A DNA stretch of 64,000 bases. It comes from Ampelocalamus luodianensis (Eukaryota > Streptophyta > Magnoliopsida > Poales > Poaceae). A program made the position numbers and the translations under genes. Each line of letters starts with the position of its first letter. Within the stretch, counting starts at the first letter, position 1. The stretch spans positions 35,800,657 through 35,864,656 of the forward strand of contig CM070632.1 in assembly GCA_036346255.1 (NCBI GenBank), read 5' to 3'. The notes under the pieces were generated by a model. The model worked only from the letters and a program-made list of their open reading frames with translations. It did not search any database and had not been told where the DNA came from. Below, in pieces: positions 34,201-45,959 of this stretch.

Positions 34201-36447
34201 TATGTTAATAGATTTAACCTTATTGGTGGCATTTAAAAATTCATTTAATGTTGTAAAAGACACAAGTAATTCCCTGTAAATCCTAAATATATAAAATTGA
34301 TGCTAGAAAATCCCTCTGTTAGCATACTTTAATATGAAATAGGTTTTGCACATGTTTATAATTCTGGAAAGTGCATTATGCTAGTTTTGCAACTTAGAAA
34401 AATCATAAGTAAATCATTACAACTCCAAATTTAGTAAACTCAACTTTGTTGTGATTAGAATGACATAAACTACCTACCATAAAAATTTTGGGTTCCAGAT
34501 CATTATAGAAATTTTCGCCATGAACAGTACCAGTAATTAATTTAGAGAATTTATGGGCTGAGAGAACTAGTTTTAGCCATAACTTTTTCTTGCTAAGTCC
34601 AAATGAAGTAATTATTATTTCTAAAATTGTCTAAAATCAACCTCTAGCTGCTGTGTAAATTTCATGGGATTTCGATGTCTTTTGCTATTGAGTTTGTTTG
34701 GTGTTCTTCGTTCTTATTTGGTTTTATTGTATTTTCGCGTTAGGTTCCGAAGATTATATTGAACCTAAGAATCCTCCTCTGCAGCAAGAGAAATTCCAGC
34801 AAGGCAAGTAGTTTGATCATGTTAATCCCCGTATTTTTAAGTAATTATGTTGTTTACAAATTCTATGTATGCATTGCTAGTTTGTGTTAAACTATTGTCG
34901 TTAGTTGACCTAGTAGATGCATTTCCTTAAGCAAATGGTCATCCTTTACTACCATGAGCCTAGGTTATTGCTGTGATTAGAGCTCGTTGGATGAACTCTT
35001 GTCACTTAGTAGTTGCGAATTAATTGCTTAGCTATGCTTAGCTTCCGGTAGAAATGGGCGGTTATCCTTGATCACATAAAACTTATTATCACTTATGATT
35101 TCAGCCTTGTGCCATGTTTACTTGTGAAAACTAAAAACTGAAACAAAATGATTTAGACTTGGGCACAATGGTATGTTGGTGTGCTTTTGGGTGTGACTGG
35201 AATGGTGCCTAAGTCAGTTAAGGACCGAACTTCTTGTGAGTACCTGTTATCCAGGCATTTTGTGCGTGCTAACCACACTAGAGGGTATGGGACCTCTCTT
35301 GAATTAGTATTTTGGGAGGCATTAATTAATGAGTAGCTGGCTGTAGTTTATAGAGAAAAAGGATCACAAAGGCGTGACCAGGGTGGTTCCTTTCTAGGTC
35401 CTCCACCCCGACCGGGGTCTTGCAAATGTCCGGCTAGCTTTACCCTAAATGGCTAATGACTCCCGGCTTTGCTTGACTCCACCACAATGTGTGGTCCTAG
35501 TGGCCCATTTCGCCGGCTGGTCACTAAGGGTTAACCCCATACGTGCGACTCTTAATTAACGCATTCCATTGGAAACGTCTCGTAGGACTTAGCCGTGCCG
35601 GCATACCAAAGGAAGTGTGCTTAATAGCTTGTCAAAAAGGCGATGCAAGTGTGGGTACATTGGTACACCCTGCAGGTTAAAACTATTCGAATAGCCTCGT
35701 CTAGGTTATGGACATGCTTGGGTAAGCTTTTCAAGAGTTAGACTACAACATTTTAATTAAAACTTGATGGGTGGTACGAATGCGGGATTAGTGCTGTGTG
35801 TGGTGGCTATTGGGTTAGTCACCAATAGGTGGTTACTCTTGTACTTATTGTATCTCGTGTTATTTCATTCAATAAAACTGATTGCAAACTTGCTTTTGAA
35901 ATGTACTACATTATTACAAATAAAGTTGGCTTTGTGCAAAATGAGACATACAACCTCCACTTAAATAAGCTTGCATGTAGCATATTAATAGGTCCGCTAT
36001 TCCACATGTCGATCTTGCAGTACATTTTGTACTCATTTGCTTTGCTTATTTGTTGCGAGAGGAAGAAGTCGATCCCCAAGGGATCGACTTTTGTGAAAAT
36101 TGTGCGGTATGGACGACTAGCTTGGCGGCCTGGCGGTTGCCTTGTGGGTTATGGCTAACCGGTTGGATTTTGTTTATAGCCATCTTATGGCACTTTTGCT
36201 TCCACTGTTAATGTTACTTTGATGTCGTTTGGCCGGTCGGCCTTCTTGTGTAATAACTCTATTATGTATGTCTTTTGTTAGGATTAATGTTATGTGATGT
36301 ATAGAATTGATGCGTGATTTTGTAACGGGGTGTGTATACTGCATTTCTGGGAAGTATACATGTCTCGGGGCTTGATTTATTTGAATTGTGATGCTAGAGT
36401 CAATGGGTGACTAAGCATTACAAGCCAAATAAATCGGGGTCCTCACA
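31278..36447 (+). mobile_element. Giant solo LTR F, 5.2 kb
   Basis: It starts TGTAACATCCCAAG, ends GGTCCTCACA, and is flanked by GCCAC at 31273-31277 and 36448-36452. It contains the block series of the B and C LTRs (GGCAAGTAGTTTGATCATG near 34803, ACTTGGGCACAATGG near 35157, ATTCGAATAGCC near 35684), but is longer and more diverged. Extra sequence includes repeats of a cold-spot segment near 33170-33440, where two stretches resembling TTAATTACTAATAATCG recur. There is no internal region. Confidence 0.92.
32384..32392 (+). promoter_or_regulatory. TATA box of solo LTR F
   Basis: TATAAATAG lies about 1.1 kb into the LTR after a GC-rich segment. It is the best core-promoter match in this LTR; transcription would start about 30 bases on. 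Confidence 0.5.
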
Positions 36448-38303
36448 GCCACCAGCCTAATCGCCAGCGCTACTACCAAGGAAGGAGGAGGCCAGCAAGG
36501 AGGAGAGGAGCAATGTGAAGATGAGAAAGAAGGAGAAGAAGAAGAAAAGGAAGGAAAAGAGGAGGTTTTCACGGGTTCCCGTGATTTGTCATGGTCGTTA
36601 AGGCTAAACCATGTTAATCCCTAGGTTTTTTCATGGATTAGTCACTGTTAAATTTGTACATCATTGTAGTTAGGGGAAGGTTAGTTTTCAGCATGCCCTA
36701 GTTCATCGAGGTTAGGTGCAGAAACTTGTGGGGGCGATTCGGGGTATTGAGGCTCGGAGTCACAAGTTGGTCAAATTAAATAAAAGTTATATAATCTCAT
36801 TAGCTTTCCAGGAAGATCTGGATCATTAGAATCGGAGTAGTGAGCAAAAATATACGACCTCGGGAAAGTTTTTGTCTAGATTATGGGCGTAGCTGGCAAA
36901 CGTCATGTAGATGGGTCGGTTTTATATAGTAGATGGCAAAATTAAAATGTTGTGACAACTTTAATAATTTAGGAAATTTTGTTTAGTTTTCAGAACTGGT
37001 ATCTTTCATATATTTTCATGTTTTAGAATTAAAGATAAAAAATTATGAAGCGGACTGTCCTGATAGATTCTAGGACGGTCTTCGGGGAAAGAAACGGGGT
37101 AGAAAACGGTAAAACCATAGGTTCGTCATAACTAAGAAGCTGTAGGATTCTTCGTGAGAATTCCGTAAATTCATGGATAGTTGAATTTGGAGTTCGGATG
37201 AATAAGTTATAGCTATTTTACTACTATTACAACGGGTAGTGGGTCCGGTAGCTTCAGGTTAATTGGGTCGGTTTGGCGTAGACATGTGAGGATGATTAGA
37301 ATAAAGTGTTGGTGTTGTGATGTTATGATTTTGAGATGTATTTTGAATTATTTGAATAGGGAGTGTAGCCTCTAGTGCTTTGCCACCACTTCACTATCCA
37401 GCTTCACGGGAATAAAGAGGCAAGCGCATGGTAGACAGTGTTCATTGGTTAATCGATGTATTCTTCACCACTCATTAAGATTATATTGTTCATTCTTTTA
37501 TCTTATTTAATTGCAAGCAATGTGAATGGTCATGATATTATTCGTATTGATGGATGTGAGAATGTTGGATAATGGTATTATTGATGAACCTATGAATAGT
37601 GCATTCATAAGCATCATTGTATAAGAGAATGTAATCATAGTGATCACACACCTCCATGAGAGTGGAGGAGGTCCCCAATCCTTGAGGACAGGCTTGAGAG
37701 TGAACATTGTCACAAGTGTTCACTCACGCTATACCGGTATACACGAAAGAAGTGCATGTAGACATGTAGCATAGGGATGCATTGAATGAACAGGAAATTG
37801 GATGATTGAGTATGAGAAGAAAGAAAGAAACAGTTGATGTTGATGATGATATCGTGTACAATTGCTTAATCATTGTTCATTATTTATTATTATGCTTGCT
37901 GAGTCGTGGACTCACTTTTGCTCTATTGTTGTTTTTAGGTGACCGTTGACGACGTTGCACATGGGAAGGGCTAGCGCACTTGGAACCACGTCATACATTC
38001 AATTACATGAACCATTGATCATGAGGCATTTTATTAGCATGATGAATTATAATTAGGAACTGATATTTTTGTTTAGCCTTTATTCATAGGTTGGAAGTTG
38101 ATTATTCATTCAATAGACTTGGTTTGATCTTGATTTATTATATTTATCCATGACTGCCATATCGTATTGTCTGTGTTATTATGACCCATGGATGGGTTTT
38201 AGCATTGATATACTTATTGTAATTTAGTGTCAATTGATGTTAAAATTGATAGTTTGTGTAGTTTAGTGGCATTCTGCACTCCGTGTTGGGTTAGAGTGTT
38301 ACA

Positions 38304-40830
38304 GTGTGTGGGAAAGAATAAAGTGTTTCCCATCTTCGTAAGTTCGGTTGTGCCGTTTACGTATCGATCTTGTGCCCATAGCGTACATCAAAGGGCCCCA
38401 ATGTAAATTGGGAATTTATGTAGGGTTTGAATCTCCGTCTATAATCGAATACTTAGAGCCCATGACAACTGATATCTTGAAAGCAACATATGTTGACTCT
38501 GTATGTAATGAAGAACTATTCCCAGCATTTAAGGATGAAAGGACCATAATTTGGAATGTTTGGAACTATCATGGCATGATAGTAGTATTCATAATATAAA
38601 TCCACATACTAAAGAATCTGAATAGGAAGTTGAGAGGATAATTGATTTGCAAAATCTTGTAAACAAGTTGCCAAATTCATTCACGGATCACAAAAGAGTG
38701 ACGACATTGTATATACCAGTGGTGAATGCGCCTGTTAGAGTCGAACCACCCAGCGCTTTGGGTTTCACTCAAGGACCTCCTTCCTTGCGCAATAGGGGGA
38801 GACCTTCCGGCTCAAAAGATGTCAAACTGCCGAGACATTTGCAAAAGAAACATATGGAATAGGGGGAGACACTCAATGAACCAAACATGGATGAGGAATG
38901 CCCGATGGACATTGCGCCCTGTATAAGAGCTCACAGGGATGCGCCCTATGTAGAAGCACAACGGGAGGCGCCTAGTGCAGAGGAGAGCGCACCTGATGAC
39001 ACTAGGATAACAAAACACCCAGACTCTTCCGTATTGCTGAAACATGGAGAGTCGATTGATGTAAATAGAATGTCAATCGAATTGGATAAGGAATTCACCA
39101 CAAATTATGTGGTCACAGGAGAAATATACTTGATACAAGCATGTGTTGATAGCAGCTGCTTCCCTTCTAGGGTTGCTTTCCATATCGAGAATTCGAATCC
39201 GAACAAAAAACTATTGCTAAATGCAAAAGTATTTCGGCCTGTGGTCAAATGGAAGGATGCAATTGAAGCTGAACTAAACTCACTAAATAAGAGGAAAGTC
39301 TTTCGGCCTGTGGTCAAGACACCTCCAAACGTCATTCATATTGGACACAAGTGGGTGCTCATAAGAAGGGGGAATGAACATAATAAAGTGGTGCAATATA
39401 AAGCGAGATTCGTAGCATAAGGGTTTATACAGAGACCTGGCATCAATTACAGTGAGACCTACTCTCCTGTAATGGATGGCATTACATTCCGTTACTTGAT
39501 AGCAATGGTAGTGGGCATGAATCTAAATATGAAACTCATGGATGTTTTGTCTACATATTTGTATGGGTCACTTGATTCTGAAATCATTATGAAGATTCCA
39601 AAGGGATTGAAGATCCCACGTATGAGAGCGAATGAGAATTGCAACATGTATAGTGTGAAATTGCAAAGCTCACTATATAGATTGAAACAATTATGTTGTA
39701 TGTGGTACAACCGACTGAGTGAATTCCTTCTACGGAAGGGATATACTAACAACGAGGTATGTCTATGTGTATTCATCAAGAAATCCACTCATGGATGCTG
39801 CATCATATCTAGATATGTTGATGATTTGAACATCAGTGGAACTATAGAAGACATCCTCGGAGCAAACTCATACTTACAAATGGAATTCGAGATGAAAGAT
39901 TTAGGTGAAACCAAATATTGTCACGGTTTGCACATGGAACATCTGCTACGTGACATGTTCTTGTACCAAACCACCTACTCCAAAAAGGTACATGAGAGAT
40001 TTTATATGGATAAATCTCATCCAATGGTTACTCCAATGATTTAGGTCACTTGAAGTAGAGAAAGATCCGTATGGACCTAAGCGTGAGAATGAAGAAGTAT
40101 TGGGGCCTTCAACCCCCATATTTGAGTTCGATTGGTGCGCTCTTATATCTTGCAAATTTTACCATGTTTGACATTGCATTTGCAGTAAATTGTTTAGCAA
40201 GATACAGTTCTCAACCTACTAAGAGGCATTGGAATGGGATTAGAGGCATTCTCAGGTACCTACAAGGTACTAATGATCTTTGACTCTTTTAACCCAAGAA
40301 CCAAGACACTATAATCGTTGGATATTCATATGTTGGCTAGCTTTCTAATCCCCACAATGCCATATCACTGACTCGATATGTCTTTCTAAGCGGAAGTATG
40401 GCTATCTCTTGGAAGTTTGTTAAACAGTTAGTAGTTGCTACATCAAGTAACCATGCAGAGATAATTGTGCTATTCGAAATCACTCATGAGTGCATGTGGC
40501 TTAGAAGATTGATTCATCATATCTAGGGGGTCATGTGGTGTAAAGGTGGATAAAACACCCCACAGTCCTCTATGAGGATAATACTACTTGCATTGCACAT
40601 ATGAATAGTTATATCAAAACTCCAATGACAAAGCATATACTCTGTAAGTATTTATATTCTCGCGAGTAGCAGGAGAAAGGGAATATAGAAATATCAAAAA
40701 ATTCCAAAGTAGTGAAAAATCATGCGGATTACTTCACTAAAAGCCTTGCCAGCTTCTACCTATGCAAAGCATATTCATGGCATCGACATGAGAAGGCTCA
40801 AAGAGTTGTTTCCTTCAGGGGAGATTAAAA
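38304..40830 (+). pseudogene. Ty1/copia pol remnant: integrase C-terminus, RT, RNase H
   Basis: Integrase C-terminus: LGIYVGFESPSIIEYLEP near 38410-38463. Linker with NLVNKLPNSFTDHKRVT near 38653-38705. RT from about 39240 (WKDAIEAELNSLNKRK), with ETYSPVMDGITFRYL near 39453-39500, SLYRLKQ near 39670, and the catalytic box SRYVDDLNI near 39808-39834. The RT-RNase H connection (YLSSIGALLYLAN) is near 40120-40160. RNase H is near 40395-40500 (ISWKF..LVVATSSNHAEI), then NHADYFTKSLAS near 40720-40755. Stops at 38860, 39418, 40042 and many after 40280. The 5' part (gag, protease, integrase core) is not in the window, as expected if element A split it. The last part of RNase H is the most decayed. 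Confidence 0.88.
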
Positions 40831-41051
40831 TCTTCATACACATTCTCTGGAACGTAGTGTTGTACTCTTTTTCCTTTAATTAAGTGTCCTAATGGCTTTT
40901 CTTAATCAAAGGTTTTTAATGAGACCATACATGCAATATCAATAACTTGAGCTTTTTACTATTTTCTTCTTATCGATTTTTCCCGTTGGATTTTTTGAAA
41001 GGAGTTTTTAACAAGGGATGAGCATAGCGTTGGTAAAGTGTCTAAGTGGAG

Positions 41052-41345
41052 AGTTATAATATCAGCCTGTTATGCCCGACCATGTTGACACTTTACCTAA
41101 ATAAGACACATTAGTGGTTGAGACCTATGAGACATGACTGTCTAGTTTAGTCTCATATTGTTTATTGATTCATGAGGGACTGCCCTCCCTGCCTATATAA
41201 CGACGTCAGGGAACTCTCATTATACACACACACCTGCGGATCTCGTATTCACCCAGCAATAGAGAGAGAGGTTGTCGAGACTAATTTTTATGTCTTCCAC
41301 TTTTTTCTGTGATTGTTCATTAGCAATGCGACCACGACTCTAACA
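41052..41345 (+). repeat. Probable 3' LTR of the copia element
   Basis: A purine run AAGTGGAGAG ends at about 41051. The next about 294 bases carry a TATATAACG box near 41194 and end CTCTAACA, as copia LTRs do. The first base of the expected TG is A. The region 40831-41051 between pol and LTR (with TGTTGTACTCTTTTTCC) is the non-coding spacer typical of such elements. The partner LTR is outside the window, so the limits are inferred. Confidence 0.55.
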
Positions 41346-41604
41346 GAAACTTCTTTTTTATTATTATGATTGTAGTCAAAATTTTACTATTATTAGCCGA
41401 TGGTCTGCACAATATTGCTAGCTACAGTGCAAAACCACTCAATGTTTCTACAAAAGCTCCTAAACGAATGTATTCAGTTGGGAAAAAAACTTTATAGCGG
41501 TAAACTACTTAAAACGTGGAGTTAATTCCTTAAATGGGGATAGAATAGAGGGTTAATGTTTATATCTTAAAGGGAGATAAAGGGCAAATATTATAGAAAT
41601 AACT
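41346..41604. other. AT-rich intergenic sequence, nothing recognised
   Basis: No open frame, repeat or motif of note is seen between the copia end and the TIR element. Confidence 0.4.
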
Positions 41605-42077
41605 CTATTTTACACCCGGTACTTTGCAAAAAATATATTTAACATCATCTGCTACAAAACCGGATATTTAACACCCCAAACTTGCAAAACCAGGTCAGTT
41701 TACACCCTATGGCGGTTTTGATGTTGTAGATCCCACACAATGTGGTTTTCGCCATATTGGCAACCACATCATCGGATTTTGTTAATGAGGATCCAATTCA
41801 AAAATATTTACATCCACATCATTGACCTCTTTCTCGCTCATTTTCTCTATATACATTCCTTCTTCTCGTCACCATCCCTCCTCATTTGGATCTGTGTCAA
41901 CAAAACCTGATTATATGGCAAAATCCACCCTAAGTTGGATCCCCATCAACAACACCGCTCCGCAAAACCGTATTAAGGTGTAAATTAACCCCATTTTGTA
42001 AGTTAGAGGTTAAGTAGTCGATTTATAGTTGAGTGTGTTTAAGTGTACTTTTTGAAAAGTTGAATGGTGTAAAATAG
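41605..42077. mobile_element. Small TIR element (MITE-like), 473 bp
   Basis: The ends are inverted copies: CTATTTTACACC at 41605 and GGTGTAAAATAG ending at 42077. The similarity extends imperfectly about 40 bases inward. ACT flanks both sides (41602-41604 and 42078-42080), a possible 3-bp target duplication. The internal sequence has no coding potential. Direct repeats of a TTGCAAAACC-type motif occur inside. The superfamily is not determined. Confidence 0.65.
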
Positions 42078-42188
42078 ACTTAATCCAAGATTATATATGT
42101 CAGCCAAAGTGAGTTTTGAAACTAGTATACACACATTTCATGCATGTATGGGGAGCATAACCTTTCATTTTTTACATACAAAACATTA

Positions 42189-42329
42189 TCAACTGAAGTG
42201 CTGAACTTGGCCGGGTTCTGGAGCAACAATCGTAGCAAGTCGAACTCCATCCAGACTGCGCTCCCACCGTTTCATTTCGTATCCTCCAAGTCGGGACTTA
42301 GGGGGATTGATCAGGCTACGATCGTCCAT
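42189..42329 (-). CDS. Possible small ORF, 46 aa, function unknown
   Basis: A minus-strand ATG at 42329 opens 46 codons ending TGA at 42189. The peptide is well mixed (INPPKSRLGGYEMKRWE, then DGVRLATIVAPEPGQ) and not low-complexity, and it lies in a GC-richer island within AT-rich DNA just downstream of the cyclophilin gene. It resembles an exon of a larger gene more than a complete protein. I do not recognise it. It may be a gene fragment carried by a transposon or chance. Confidence 0.2.
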   Translation of the reverse strand: MDDRSLINPPKSRLGGYEMKRWERSLDGVRLATIVAPEPGQVQHFS

Positions 42330-42647
42330 ACATAATGAAACTATGATAAGAGAATGATCACACACCATATAAAAAAAAAATAGCCATCATACATCTTATC
42401 AAAGTTCTTTTCCCTACTGATCACCGATCATGCATTCAGGTCAGTTGGAGGAAGGATTCATTAGTTGTCAAAAACGTGGCACCTAAGTAAATGTTGGGAC
42501 TTGTCGGTTTCTCTTCTCGAAAATCATTTATTACATTACAGGACCACATAACCAAACAGGAAACAGATGATCCTTAGGAATATTAGTCCCCCAAAGCAGC
42601 TAAAATCAAAGATCAGAGGTCATGACAGCAAGTAGAACTGCCGTGCT

Positions 42648-45037
42648 TCAATCTTTGACAACAGTCCGCAGGATTTTCACTTCATGAATGGGCCTGAATC
42701 AGCGAAGGTAATGAAGTTGAGTAAGATTCAACAGGGGGAAAAAGACCACAAAAAAGAGTTTCAGAACTATATCGAAATACAGAATACATGAATTGATCAC
42801 AAGTGATTTTGTGGATACATGCTTTATCAATATATAGCCTATTCACCATGCGACAGAATAAATCCTTTACGCAAAACAATTGTCAGTTTCCCTGGGAACA
42901 AGTCTCCAATCAATGGTTATAAGGCTACAATAGATGCTTTTCTTTTTCTTCTTGTTTTTTTATCCCTGTAGCTCATGGCTCAGTTAGCCCGGTTGTACAA
43001 TTGTTAAATCTTGTTTTTCTGCATATTTGTCAATAAAATCCCTTGTTTCCAAAAAAAAAAAGTACAGATTTTTTTTGCAAAAAAATCACCTACATCTCAA
43101 AGTTCGTCAAAAACTCACCAGCAAATTCTATGTGCACGCAAATCCCCACCACCCCAAATGGCCAATTTACTCGTTGAATCTCCTAGAAGTCAAGAACTGC
43201 TAATCGGCGATCACATCCAAATCCATCCAGACCGTGAGAATCCTCCCGCGTGGCCACAATGTCGGTGATCACCCCTGATCATCCTTCTTCCTTGTCCCTC
43301 TGTTCTCCCGCTCGTGTCACATTTTACTCTCCCGCACTCAGTTCGTGCGCCCTACCCTGCGCTGGCACATCTTCCTTGCTCATAGTCCACAAGACTGGTC
43401 TACTGGAATTGCGACGCAAGTGCCATGTAGGAGCTTCAGTGAGTAAATTGGCCCTTAGGGGTGGAATTGCAACCATATAGAATTTGCTGGTGGGTTTTTG
43501 ACGAACTTTGAGATACAGGTGGATGTTTGACAAACTCCCTCACTTGCAGGTGGGTTTTTGCAAAAATCCCAAAACAAAATAACTTCCCTTCATTATCCAT
43601 TTTTCCATAATTGTTAAGAAGTCGATTGGATCATGCAGAACAGCAGATTGGATCATGTGACATGCATATTTTCAATTTCACAGAAACAAATATGAATCAA
43701 TATACAGAAACTCCTGACATGCACACTACATGCTGTAATTCCCTATAATGCAAGTATACAGCGCATCTTGAGGAGAGATCAGAGGCAAGATAGACAGTGT
43801 GATATGTACAACTATGGGATATAATTGAGATATTACCTATCATTTTTGTCAGTCTGCACACTTCCAAGGCGCTTGACGATCTCAATTCCTCTGCAGACTC
43901 TCCCAAAAATTGTATGGTTTCCTGGAACATTAAAATTGTGTTATTTATTGAAAATGTAGTCCAATGTGTAAATTTCCCAAAATAGCGATTTCGTAGAAGC
44001 AATCCAGAATGTTATCTATGATGTCAAATCCATACATAAGTACATTTTGACGCCCTGAGAGACAAAATACCTGTGGAATGAATTCCAGCTTTCTAGTGAA
44101 AATGTAAACACCATTCGAAGATAGCAAACGCCAAACAGTGAAAAGCATAGATGTGGAATGGGGGTGCCGATGATCCAAAATGCTAGGCCTCACCATCAAG
44201 TGACTGACAACGTGCAAGAGTTATGAAGAACTGGCTTCCGTTTGTATTTGGACCAGCGTTCGCCATTGATAAAATCCCAGCCCCAGTGTGCTTCAACTCT
44301 GGCCTTATCTCATCCTCAAACTTTGCTCTGCAAAGACAACAAAAAAACAGCAAGCACACAATCTAAGCCAGGATCCAAACATCATCCAATTAAAGGGCAA
44401 GAATGGCACAAAATAGCACTTACAATTTCATTTTACCACTGGTGAATAACAAATTAGCTTTTATCCCAAACAACACATTGTTAACACATATCCATATTCA
44501 ATGGTATACATCTGTTGATGCTGTAAGCTACCGTTTGGTTTCAGTGACAATGTAATTTTAATTAAAGAAGAAAGCAAGATTCAGTACAGTAGACAGATCG
44601 CTCACCCATAGATGGATTCACCACCTCTGCCAGTTCCAGTAGGATCCCCACCTTGCACGATGAAATCCTACAACACAGGAATCCCAAGAAACAAAAATAT
44701 TACTAATGAAGTAAGATCACCAGATTAGCCCAAGCAAGAACAACTCCACAGAGAGAGAAAAAGGCAGACCTTTATGATGCGGTGGAAGATGACGTTGTCG
44801 TAGTAGCCGCGGCGCGCCAGCTCGACGAAGTTCCTGCAGGTCTTGGGCGCGTGCTTGTAGTACATCAGCCAATTAGAGTACCAACCAAACAAAGAGCCAT
44901 CAGAAGCGAGCACACATGATGAAGCTAAAGAGATAACGAGATGCACCCAAGGGGTGAGACGGTACCTCGACGGTGACGGCGCCCATGGATGTCTCCAGGT
45001 TGACCTCCGGTGTCCCACCGTCCGCGCTGCCCCACAT
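42648..45037 (-). CDS. CYP18-2: Cyclophilin-type peptidyl-prolyl cis-trans isomerase, six exons, 164 aa
   Basis: Exons on the minus strand are 44966-45037, 44770-44865, 44606-44667, 44194-44327, 43837-43921 and 42648-42693, 495 nt with stop. The protein starts MWGSADGGTPEVNLE. It carries the cyclophilin core: RRGYYDNVIFHRII, FIVQGGDPTGTGRGG (with the catalytic Arg and the Gln of the active site), GSQFFITLA, and HTIFGRVCRG. Length and start fit the single-domain plant CYP18-2 group, related to spliceosomal PPIL1. It catalyses proline isomerisation; a nuclear spliceosome role is known for relatives, not shown here. Donors are GT and acceptors AG except before exon 2, where the bases are GGCTG and no AG is present. 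Position 135-region LARCQ has Arg where Pro is usual. The gene is likely real; function depends on the exon 2 junction. Confidence 0.88.
43067..43570. mobile_element. MITE-like hairpin in cyclophilin intron 5
   Basis: Long inverted arms: CTCAAAGTTCGTCAAAAAC at about 43097 and its reverse complement at about 43493-43511, with CCAGCAAATTCTAT also paired. The right arm carries an extra degenerate duplication (CACTTGCAGGTGGGTTTTTG near 43543). The ends read GATTTTTTTTGCAAAAA and TTTTTGCAAAAATCCC. The loop is GC-richer. It lies wholly within the 1,143-bp last intron, away from the splice sites. Confidence 0.7.
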
Positions 45038-45420
45038 CTTGGGCACGGCGAGGTAAGAGGTGCCGGCGCGGGCGAGACAAGGGGAGAAGCGAGGGGGGCC
45101 GTGCGACAGGAGAGAATAGAGTGCAGGGGGCTTAAGAGATACGAGGAGGAGACGTCGTAGGGAGGAAGCGCAGGCGGTGCGGGGAGGAGGCGGGACGAGG
45201 GAGAGAAGGGGGAGGGGCGAGCGGGGAGAGGAGGCAGCGGCGCGGCGCTCGGGGAGAGGCGTCGGGTGGGACGAGAAGATGGGAGGGGAGAGGCGGCGGC
45301 GTCGGCTGGGAGGGGAGGACCATGGACGTTATGGGCCTAGGGCAACGTTCTCCCCCCGTCAGCTGATACTAGCCACCCGATCTCAATCCGACGGTCAATA
45401 AGAAATGTGGTGACGTGCCC
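45038..45420 (-). promoter_or_regulatory. 5' flank of the cyclophilin gene
   Basis: This is a GC-rich purine/pyrimidine-biased segment without TATA, as in many plant housekeeping promoters. A TGGGCC motif (GGCCCA on the gene strand) lies at 45332-45337; such site II motifs are common upstream of housekeeping genes. Open frames seen here on both strands are low-complexity and are not genes. Confidence 0.4.
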
Positions 45421-45959
45421 ACATAAAGAAGATTGTAAAGCACAAATTTGTTGAATTTTTTAAATAATACTATTTTAATAAAGAATTACGAAAATAAATA
45501 GTCGAACAAAACAATTACAAAAATAGGCTACTGTCACCATTTAAAATTTGAAATGGCAAAATGGACATATCGCCATTCTAATGGCGACAAGATCACTGTC
45601 ACCATTAGAACAGAGTGAAAAGACTTAAGTCGTCAATTGAAAGGACGACAAGATCAAATCGCCAATTCAATTCGCGATAAGATCTAGGAATTTTTCTTCA
45701 AAAGAAAACTGAAAGTAACAGCAAACATAAGTTATACATTATAATTCGACGCATGACATAATAAGAAACAGAAACGGAAAGTAATAAGAAACAATATTAG
45801 CGGTAGTACATAGGTTAGACAAAATAATTCGACGCAGACATAACATCAGTACATCGGACAACATAACTAAATAGGATAGACGTTATCATATAGTTTCTCG
45901 ATAAATCACAATGATAGTAAGCAAAACATTCAACACAATATATTCCAATAAGATAAACC

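Larger units (their letters stand above)
31004..38303 (+). repeat. 3' LTR of element A, split by solo LTR F
   Basis: LTR sequence occupies 31004-31277 and 36453-38303, about 2.1 kb, starting TGTAATATCTC and ending GTGTTACA. The end matches the 5' LTR remnant at 625-971, and the whole matches the reversed copy at 4129-6270. Solo LTR F interrupts it. Directly after 38303 comes copia integrase sequence, so A probably inserted into the copia element. The left flank of A is outside the window and its target duplication cannot be checked. Confidence 0.88.

Noticed and set aside
38304..38308. GTGTG after element A as its target duplication
   Set aside because: The left flank of A is not in the window, so no comparison is possible.
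43250..43480. Open frame inside the cyclophilin intron
   Set aside because: It falls in the loop of the MITE-like hairpin and has no recognisable features.
45132..45401. Pro/Ser- and Arg/Gly-rich frames on both strands upstream of the cyclophilin gene
   Set aside because: They are mirror readings of a purine/pyrimidine-biased promoter segment; no domain, no conserved start.
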